64,000 bases of DNA from an uncultured Eggerthellaceae bacterium (GTDB lineage Bacteria > Actinomycetota > Coriobacteriia > Coriobacteriales > Eggerthellaceae), in assembly GCA_934648845.1 (NCBI GenBank), contig CAKUFS010000008.1, positions 1 to 64,000 of the forward strand, in the 5' to 3' direction. The notes beneath the pieces were generated by a model, which worked only from the letters and a program-made list of their open reading frames with translations, was not told the origin of the DNA and did no database searches. Numbering within the stretch: the stretch's first letter is position 1; each line of letters begins with the position of its first letter. Both the position numbers and the translations under genes were made by a program. This document shows positions 52,731 through 59,329 of this stretch, one piece after another.

Positions 52731-53315
52731 CTACTCCTTCTGCATAAGCAGGCCGTAGCCACCGCCATTACGACGATACAGCACGCAGGCAGCGCCCGAA
52801 TCGCGATCGGTGTAAGCATAGAAGTCGTGACCCAGCAGGTCGATTTCGATAAGCGCCTCTTCCTGCGTCAACGGCGGGAACTCGATAATCTTCGTACGGA
52901 CGATTTCCTCATCGGCAGAAAGCTCGCTCATCAGACCGTCGATATCAAGCTCGGGAGCCTGCGCGGCGTTCTTGCGGGCGGCTTCAGCAGCCTTCGGCTC
53001 GGCAACCAAACGACGATCAACAACGCGCGTCTTAAACTTGCGCAGCTGGCGCACAACCTTCGCCGCAGCAACGTCAATAGCGGCGTACATATCCTCTTCG
53101 GATTCCTCAACGCGAATAACATGCTGCTTGGCGCGCAACGTCACTTCACACACGGCGCGACGCGGGTTCGAGGGGTTTTTCTCGGTATATAGAACAACCT
53201 CGGCATCGAGGGGCTTAATGTCCATAACCTTCATGGATGCGCCGATTTTTTCTTCGGCATATTCGCGCAAAGCGTCTGTTACCGTCATTTTCCTGCCCGT
53301 AACTTTAATGCTCAT
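52731..53315 (-). CDS. hpf: ribosome hibernation-promoting factor, long form
   Basis: 194 aa. The N-terminal YfiA/HPF domain (residues about 1-100: KVTGRKMTVTDALREYAEEK, VEVVLYTEKNPSNPRRAVCE-like strand, ESEEDMYAAIDVAAAKVVRQ) binds the 30S decoding centre. A linker follows, and then the C-terminal dimerisation domain (about 132-190: IVRTKIIEFPPLTQEEALIEI, GHDFYAYTDRDSGAACVLYR) that joins two ribosomes into 100S particles. This two-domain structure is the long form typical of Gram-positive bacteria. GAAAGGAGCG precedes the ATG. It stands alone. Confidence 0.96.
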   Translation of the reverse strand: MSIKVTGRKMTVTDALREYAEEKIGASMKVMDIKPLDAEVVLYTEKNPSNPRRAVCEVTLRAKQHVIRVEESEEDMYAAIDVAAAKVVRQLRKFKTRVVDRRLVAEPKAAEAARKNAAQAPELDIDGLMSELSADEEIVRTKIIEFPPLTQEEALIEIDLLGHDFYAYTDRDSGAACVLYRRNGGGYGLLMQKE

Positions 53316-53560
53316 AATGCGCTCCTTTCACTCATGCTTTCTGTTTCCAGAAAAAAAGAAAAGCCCGATGCAGCAGTTCTCATCGGCTGTCACGAACAAT
53401 CGTTCACTCTCGCGTGGGGAAAACTCCTTTCATCAAGCGTATGTATATAGTTTAGCTTTCTTTTCAATAAGCACAACTGAAAAGAAGATAACAGCTTGGA
53501 ATCAAAGAGGAACTTGGGTGAAGTTTGGGTCATGCAGGCTTGCGAAGCTGAATTTAGGCA

Positions 53561-53581
53561 TAAAAAAACCGCTTGCGCGGT
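53561..53581 (-). terminator. terminator of tRNA-Arg (ACG)
   Basis: On the minus strand CCGC-GCAA-GCGG is followed by seven T residues (53562-53568 on the plus strand as A). It lies 13 bases past the tRNA 3' end. Confidence 0.85.
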
Positions 53582-53593
53582 GAGTTTTAAAAG

Positions 53594-53670
53594 TGGTGCG
53601 CCGTGAGGGATTCGAACCCCCGACGTACTGATTCGTAGTCAGTCCCTCTATCCAGCTGAGGTAACGGCGC
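53594..53670 (-). tRNA. tRNA-Arg (anticodon ACG)
   Basis: 77 nt including an encoded CCA (53594-53596). The acceptor stem GCGCCGT pairs perfectly with ACGGCGC, the anticodon arm ACTGA-CTACGAA-TCAGT gives ACG (reading CGN after deamination), and the T-arm contains GGGGG-TTCGAAT-CCCTC. It has its own strong promoter (53690-53717) and terminator. Confidence 0.97.
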
Positions 53671-54009
53671 ATTTCAAACAGCAACGGATATTATACACTG
53701 ATGAGTTTTTGCGTCAAGTATCAATTTCCAACTTTTTTGAATTCCTTGAAGCAGCGGATCAAAAAGCTAATTCGCAAGCTCTTCCGAACACAAGGGCTTC
53801 AATCGCAATTGCGCTTCTTCGTGCCTGGGGCGCATTCATTCGCCCGTTCTGCGTGCCTCTGCGCGCCCTTACGCGCTTGCAGCTCTTTGCGTATAGCATG
53901 AGCCGCCTTGCGTGCGTTTTTGCCCGCAAGAGGCACCTCGCGCACATCCTTACGAATGAGCGCCCCAGATACGATCGCATCGTGCAATAAATTGCTGTTG
54001 CGAGAAACG
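53671..54009. other. intergenic region upstream of tRNA-Arg
   Basis: 339 bp. It holds the tRNA promoter (53690-53717) near its left end. Frames through the rest are low in coding character and lack ribosome binding sites. Nothing else seen. Confidence 0.45.
53690..53717 (-). promoter_or_regulatory. promoter of tRNA-Arg (ACG)
   Basis: On the minus strand TTGACG (53717-53712) and TATAAT (53695-53690) are separated by 16 bp, a near-consensus housekeeping promoter. Transcription would start about 12-14 bases before the tRNA 5' end at 53670. Confidence 0.85.
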
Positions 54010-54165
54010 TTATTTCTTAGACGAGCCAATCACGCAAACGGTTGTGCCGCAATCGGGGCACTTCCCCTTCGTAATAGGCTTACCGTTTTTCGTAACGCTC
54101 TCAACAGGGTCAATCATGACTTTCTTCGCCTTGCACTTAACGCAATATCCTTCTTTTGCTGCCAT
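54010..54165 (-). CDS. small zinc-ribbon protein (DUF5679 type)
   Basis: 51 aa. Two cysteine pairs, CVKCK near residue 8 and CPDCG near residue 37, form a zinc ribbon separated by MIDPVESVTKNGKPITKG, the layout of DUF5679. Function unknown; the basic, Lys-rich surface suggests nucleic-acid or ribosome contact. The ATG at 54165 with a GAAAGG site was chosen because the Cys-pair core begins right after it. It is downstream of the M28-like gene on the same strand. Confidence 0.8.
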   Translation of the reverse strand: MAAKEGYCVKCKAKKVMIDPVESVTKNGKPITKGKCPDCGTTVCVIGSSKK

Positions 54166-54214
54166 CGTCGTCAACCTTTCTGGTCGGGCGCTCGTGAGCG
54201 CAAACATTATTGGA

Positions 54215-54232
54215 ACGGAGACGATTCTCCGT
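54215..54232 (-). terminator. possible weak terminator after the M28-like gene
   Basis: ACGGAGA-CGAT-TCTCCGT is a perfect 7-bp hairpin 42 bases past the M28-like stop and 50 bases before the zinc-ribbon gene start. There is no T-tract, so it may instead be an RNA processing or stability element. Confidence 0.35.
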
Positions 54233-54273
54233 AATCCACTGGTTCAAAAGAGCGAAATCCGTCATATACCTCG

Positions 54274-57200
54274 TTATATTCCCTTAACAACCTCCACAAC
54301 GAAATTCGCGTTTTCCGCAAGAATCTCGGGATCAATGTTGTCAGCAACATCGTTTGCTTGCGCGTAGAGCGCCGGTTTTGTGCCATCCGTGCCTACCAGG
54401 TGCATTGCTTGCAGGCCATTGCGAAGTGCCGTGGAAGCAGCGCTTTCCTGCCAAAGGATAGACGTGGTGTCCACCGGCACACCCGACACCTGCGAAGCAT
54501 GCTTTGCATAGCGCTTCATGCGCGAAGATGCCGCGACAGGCTTCAAAATGCCTTCACGCGCCACGGTGCACAACGCGCCGGCACCCAAAGAATCAAGCTC
54601 GACCACAATGGCGCCACGCAAGTCGGGGCGGTGAGCTTCGATAAACTCTTCCATACCAGCATGGCAATCAGTTTCAGCACCCAACGCCACAAACCACACT
54701 TCGGTATCAATGCCGCCCGCGCGGAAGTCTTCAATCCGCTGCTGAACTGCATCCAGCTCGCCTTCGGAAACAGCAGAAACAGAACCCGTTGCGCCACTGT
54801 CTTCTTCCGAACCATAGCGGTCGGCAATCAGCTGGCACACGCGTGCGTACTCTTCGTTTTCGGCGGCACGAGAATCCTGATGCGGCGCATAATCGCCGTG
54901 ATCGTCCGCGAATTCATCGTTCTCACGGTAATCGTCCTCGTACCCGTACTGATCGCGCGTATCGTAGCGCTCGTCATCGCGCGTGCGCGCAGAACGGCTG
55001 CTGCGATTACCCGCGGCTCCACGACCCGACTTCGAAGCACCCTTATCATCCTTGCCGCCCGGCAGCGAACCACGCACGCGCGAAGCAGCATCGGCAGCGT
55101 TGCCAGCCAAGTCAGACAACTTGCTTGAGAACGCGCCTCCCTTCCACGTGCGGTCATCGTCATCATCGCCGTTGAAGAACGACGAGAAGTCGTTGTCGTC
55201 GTAATCGAAATCATCATCGGCGTAATCAGCATCATCGTACGCAGCAACGCTGTCGAATGCTTTCGTCGAATACGAATCATCGTACACATCGTAGTCGTCA
55301 TCGTATTCGTAATCGCCATCCGAACGATACTCGTCGGCATCGTCGTCGTAGCTATCTTCTTCGCTGTAGCTATCCCAGGCGCCATGGGAGGCAGCATCGT
55401 GGGCGCCATAACTCGAATCATCATCGTTGCCCCAGCTATGGGCGGGCGCTTGCTCTTCTTTCTTCTTGTGGCTAAAGAGCTTATCGAAAATGCCAAAGCC
55501 GCGCTTTTTCGGCATGTCAACATATTCGGGACCCGCATACGCACCGGTCTCCGTGTAGTTTTCTTCGAACGCCGAATCATCAACGTCATCAACAAAGAGC
55601 TCTTCCTCATTAGCAACGTCCAAGGTCAATGCCTCGGTCACCGGCGCGAAGGAACCCGTTGCACCCGCAACCGGCTCAAACACTTGCGTTTCAGGAACAC
55701 GCTCGAACATGCCGGAAAGCGAAGGCAAGCTTGTACGCAAATCCGCCTGAGACGGAGTTGCGGTATCGATTGACGGAATCATGGTAAGCAGGCTCTTTGC
55801 GGCGGTCTCGCCCGACTCTTCCGCCTCTGCCAGCGGCGCGCGCTGCTTTTGGATATCCACCACGGGAAGGGATCCCGTCACACTCAAGTCGGGCAACGTC
55901 AGCGGCTGACGCGACTGCTCGGACGCAACGGGCTGAGCCACCACGGTATCGCCCGTGCGGGCGCCCACGGCAGCAGCCATGAAGTAGTCCATGGAAATGG
56001 GAGCAGGCTCGGCCGGCTGTTGCTCTGCAGCGGGCTCAGCGGATGCATCCACGGAAGGAATATCCATCAGCGGCGTAAGCGGTTCTGCAACGGGAATAGA
56101 ATTTGCATCCGCAGGCGAAGCGGGCTGCACGGTTTCAACAATCTCGGGAAGCGCCGTTGAAGTCGGCGCGCCAATGGTGGCGTCCACAAACTCCCCTTGC
56201 TCCACGGAAGCCTGGGCGGCCGCAGCGGGCGCGGCAGCGGAGTCGGCCGCCAGCGTTGCAGGTGCGGCTACCCCCTGAGGAGAGGAATATGCTTCCGGCT
56301 GCGCGGCAAAAGCGGCTTCTGCGGTTGCGGTAGGCGCAGCAGCGGGTTCGGGCTCGACAACAGCGGCAGTCGCAGCAGGTGCAGAAACAGGCTTCTGACC
56401 TGCGCGGGCGGCAGCAAAATTCTGCTTGAACTGCTGATCAAGCGACGGCATTTCATCCCTATCCAAGAAAGATGTTTCCCGTGAAACATCATCCAAACGC
56501 TGCTCGGCAGCTTCAAGCGCCATTGCGAACGTAGAGCGTTTGATCTCGGTAGGAGCAGCATTTGCCGGCTCTTTGCGACGCGCGGCGGCAAGACCCGCGG
56601 AAAACCAACTGGGAACTTCGTTTGCGGGGGCAGGTTCGGGCGCTGCAGCAACCGGCGCTGCGGCTTCCTGCTCGAAAGCGCCATCCATCGCACCCATGCC
56701 GGCAGCGGCGGCATCTACAATCTCGCCACGCACGGCGTCAACGGCAAACCCGGCAGCCGCACCAGCAGCAACCGCAGCGGGAACAGCCATGGCAGCTGCA
56801 GCACCCGCGGCGCCCACAACGCCAGCTCCAGCAGCAATACCCGCGGCAGAAGCGCCTTGCGTCTGCGGCTGCACACCCATCGGCGCTTGAGATTCATCAA
56901 AGCCTTGCGAAGCGCCCGACGCCACGACAGGCTGCGGCTCCCAAGCTGCATCGGGTGTCGCGGCGGCAGCGCTGGCAGCAGTTCCGGCAGCACCGGCCGC
57001 GTCAACGGGAACAGCAAGAGGCGCGCCAAAGGCATCAACAGGCGTGCCTTCCTCGTAGATGAGTTGCGCTCCTTCGGGAACAACGCCCTGCTCATACGCT
57101 TCTTGCGCGCCGTGAATCACCGGCTGCTCATCAGCGGCGGCCTGCGTAATACGACGCGCCACTTCCAGCATAACGGCAATACCCGATGCGCTGCTGTTTG

Positions 57201-57867
57201 CACCGTCGTTCAAACCCGACGCCTTCTCCATGGCGAAAGAAATCGCGGGCAGCGCGGCAGCAAGGCAAATCATCACCAGCAAAATGGTGGTAATAACGAA
57301 CGCAACGCCGGTGGAATGCAGGAAAAATATCGATCTAATCAGCAAGAATACGGGCAGAACAACCATGCCGATGCGCGCGGCTTTTGCAAGCACGGGCATG
57401 GCTGCTAAAAACGGAGGATTGAGCTCGGGGCGAACGGAGCCACTATCGGTGCGCGCCACCAGAACAACTTTGCGACGGCGGCCCTTGCCCTCTTGAGCCG
57501 AAGGGGGCACGTAGCGAGCAACAACATTTTGGCTGATGCCCTTATCAAGAAACTTTGAAAGAATCGGCTTGCCCAGCTCTTCCGACATGAAGAGCACGGC
57601 GCAAATAAAGGAAACAATCACGGCAGGCAGCGCAATGACCGGCACAAACAGCGAAACGAGCGCAAGAATCACCGCCAACGCAGAACAGAGCAAACGCGTT
57701 TTCTTGTGCGACACCGACCCTTGGAATTCTTCGATTTCCGCAGGAAGTCCCAGCTCTTCGAACTCACGCGCAATGTACAGTGCAGCTTGCTGTTCTTCCT
57801 CGGTGGCAACAGGACGCGGCCCAATTTCAGAAGCCAAATGCTCGACGGTTTTTATCATTTCAGCCAT
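54274..57867 (-). CDS. M28 peptidase-like membrane protein interrupted by a very large low-complexity acidic insert
   Basis: 1,197 aa. The N-terminus (1-245) reads as an M28 aminopeptidase beginning (TVEHLASEIGPRPVATEEEQ) with two membrane-hairpin regions (about 59-95 and 165-212). The C-terminus (about 1030-1197) is the rest of that fold (VWFVALGAETDCHAGMEEF, GAIVVELDSLGAG). Between them lies an insert of about 780 residues: Ala/Pro/Glu-rich, then a very Asp/Tyr-rich stretch. M28 metal ligands are partly changed: VLVARTDS replaces the usual H-x-D, GLNDGANSSASG keeps the aspartate, GAETD keeps one Glu, and the final His region reads QANDVADNID. It may be a catalytically dead scaffold. A parS-like site lies inside the coding region (56473). 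Confidence 0.75.
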   Translation of the reverse strand: MAEMIKTVEHLASEIGPRPVATEEEQQAALYIAREFEELGLPAEIEEFQGSVSHKKTRLLCSALAVILALVSLFVPVIALPAVIVSFICAVLFMSEELGKPILSKFLDKGISQNVVARYVPPSAQEGKGRRRKVVLVARTDSGSVRPELNPPFLAAMPVLAKAARIGMVVLPVFLLIRSIFFLHSTGVAFVITTILLVMICLAAALPAISFAMEKASGLNDGANSSASGIAVMLEVARRITQAAADEQPVIHGAQEAYEQGVVPEGAQLIYEEGTPVDAFGAPLAVPVDAAGAAGTAASAAAATPDAAWEPQPVVASGASQGFDESQAPMGVQPQTQGASAAGIAAGAGVVGAAGAAAAMAVPAAVAAGAAAGFAVDAVRGEIVDAAAAGMGAMDGAFEQEAAAPVAAAPEPAPANEVPSWFSAGLAAARRKEPANAAPTEIKRSTFAMALEAAEQRLDDVSRETSFLDRDEMPSLDQQFKQNFAAARAGQKPVSAPAATAAVVEPEPAAAPTATAEAAFAAQPEAYSSPQGVAAPATLAADSAAAPAAAAQASVEQGEFVDATIGAPTSTALPEIVETVQPASPADANSIPVAEPLTPLMDIPSVDASAEPAAEQQPAEPAPISMDYFMAAAVGARTGDTVVAQPVASEQSRQPLTLPDLSVTGSLPVVDIQKQRAPLAEAEESGETAAKSLLTMIPSIDTATPSQADLRTSLPSLSGMFERVPETQVFEPVAGATGSFAPVTEALTLDVANEEELFVDDVDDSAFEENYTETGAYAGPEYVDMPKKRGFGIFDKLFSHKKKEEQAPAHSWGNDDDSSYGAHDAASHGAWDSYSEEDSYDDDADEYRSDGDYEYDDDYDVYDDSYSTKAFDSVAAYDDADYADDDFDYDDNDFSSFFNGDDDDDRTWKGGAFSSKLSDLAGNAADAASRVRGSLPGGKDDKGASKSGRGAAGNRSSRSARTRDDERYDTRDQYGYEDDYRENDEFADDHGDYAPHQDSRAAENEEYARVCQLIADRYGSEEDSGATGSVSAVSEGELDAVQQRIEDFRAGGIDTEVWFVALGAETDCHAGMEEFIEAHRPDLRGAIVVELDSLGAGALCTVAREGILKPVAASSRMKRYAKHASQVSGVPVDTTSILWQESAASTALRNGLQAMHLVGTDGTKPALYAQANDVADNIDPEILAENANFVVEVVKGI
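56473..56488. promoter_or_regulatory. parS-like ParB-binding site inside the M28-like gene
   Basis: TGTTTCCCGTGAAACA, 15 of 16 matches to the parS consensus and the exact reverse complement of the site at 46831. It codes for DVSRET in the gene's frame. Occurrence inside coding sequence is common for parS. Confidence 0.75.
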
Positions 57868-57950
57868 AAGTGACCTTTCGCATGCGTAAAAGCCCAGTTG
57901 TTTGGGTATATTCTAATTAATTATACACTGATAATTCCAACGGGACATGG

Positions 57951-59324
57951 TTAAGAGGAAGTCGAACGAAGATATTCACGAAGCTCGGTATCAAGAGAGG
58001 CCGCTTCGGTCAGTAATTCGTTGTATTGGCCCTTGAATTCGTCCACTTTTTCGAAGAAGGGGTCGGTTGCAAGCGTCGTAATATCAGCGGTAAATGAATT
58101 CGCTTGCGAAACAGCACTGCTATCGCAGCTGTTGTACTCATCGCTTTCCGTGGTAGCCAAATCAACGTCTTCTGCTTCGATTGCCTCGCAGGCCGCAATC
58201 AAGTGGTCAAGCGCTTCAATACGTATCTCAATATACGCAGTATAATCAGATAATGCCAGTTCAGGGTACTGTTTATTCAAACTTGCCAGTTCGGTTTTAG
58301 CTTGCTTGAACTCCGAACGTGCCGTTTCAGCGCCCGTCTTCGTTTGCGCAACGGAATCGGAATCAAGCGCCGAGAACGCGGAAACAAGCTGACGCACGCT
58401 GGCATCGGCTGCAAGTAAGTTATTCCAAGCATCGCTTAATTCATTGCATTGTTGATCAACGGCAAGCGCCTGCTCGATCATTGAAGAGCCCAACGTGAGC
58501 ATGGAGCGCCGTGCCTCAATGGCCGCCAACGTATTCTGAGCTGCTTGAACGTCTTTTTCATCGGTAAGCGAAGATTGCACGCGCTTTACCAGCGTTTCGG
58601 CATTGCTCAAATGCTGACGCGCCGTGGGAAGCTTTTCCTGCACGGTTTTCATCGCGGCAAGTGATTCGTCGCTCAACATGTCCGAGAACGAGGCGTCCAT
58701 TTCCGAAAGAATCTCATCGGCTTCAACAACCTCCGAAAGAGAAGACGTCAAAACTTGCTGGTAGGATTGATTGAGCAAGTACCCCTCGTAATAGCCGCGC
58801 GCCAGGGAATATACGCCCACGGCAGCTGCGGCTATAATCAGGCACGCAAGACCCACCACACCCACACGACGCGTGGTGCGGGCGCGCTGCTTCTTTTTTT
58901 CAGGAGAAGCCGCATGAGCTGCGGAAATATCAGTGGCGCGTGCCTTGCTGCGGCGGGAGGCGGTTGCCGAGCCAACAGCGGATCCCGTGAAATCTTCCGT
59001 AAAACCACTGGTAACGGTTCCGCCGGAAATGGCGTTGCTGCCCAACGAGACCGTGCCCGTGGGATCGTGTTCAACGGCAGCAGATGCAAATTCACCCGAT
59101 GACAAGGGCAAACCTTCTTCACGTTTAGGCGCGCCCTTTATTTTTTTCTTTCCTGGAAGAGAGAAAAGCGCAATTTTACCCAATGGGTTTCCGTGCTTAG
59201 GCTGATTCGCCGCGTCTTGGCGCTGCTTTTTCGCATCCAAAACGCTGAACGAAATCTCGTTCGACGTACCCACCGTGTTATTTTTCACATGCAAACTATG
59301 CATGCCGAACTTGCGCGCCGTCAT
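57951..59324 (-). CDS. hypothetical single-TM coiled-coil protein
   Basis: 457 aa. Residues 1-150 are Ser/Thr/Gly/Lys-rich and probably disordered cytoplasmic sequence with a basic patch (KKKQRARTTRR). A membrane helix follows (about 154-174, VGVVGLACLIIAAAAVGVYS). The rest, about 175-450, is charged and helical (ILSEMDASFSDMLSDESLAA, QQLVSAFSALDS-like stretches) and looks like extracytoplasmic coiled coil, resembling the MCP/TPR-like linkers of surface sensors. No family recognised. It starts 5 bases after the stop of the DinG-like gene, with a CAGGA site inside that gene's end, so translation is coupled. Confidence 0.6.
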   Translation of the reverse strand: MTARKFGMHSLHVKNNTVGTSNEISFSVLDAKKQRQDAANQPKHGNPLGKIALFSLPGKKKIKGAPKREEGLPLSSGEFASAAVEHDPTGTVSLGSNAISGGTVTSGFTEDFTGSAVGSATASRRSKARATDISAAHAASPEKKKQRARTTRRVGVVGLACLIIAAAAVGVYSLARGYYEGYLLNQSYQQVLTSSLSEVVEADEILSEMDASFSDMLSDESLAAMKTVQEKLPTARQHLSNAETLVKRVQSSLTDEKDVQAAQNTLAAIEARRSMLTLGSSMIEQALAVDQQCNELSDAWNNLLAADASVRQLVSAFSALDSDSVAQTKTGAETARSEFKQAKTELASLNKQYPELALSDYTAYIEIRIEALDHLIAACEAIEAEDVDLATTESDEYNSCDSSAVSQANSFTADITTLATDPFFEKVDEFKGQYNELLTEAASLDTELREYLRSTSS

Positions 59325-59329
59325 GGACG

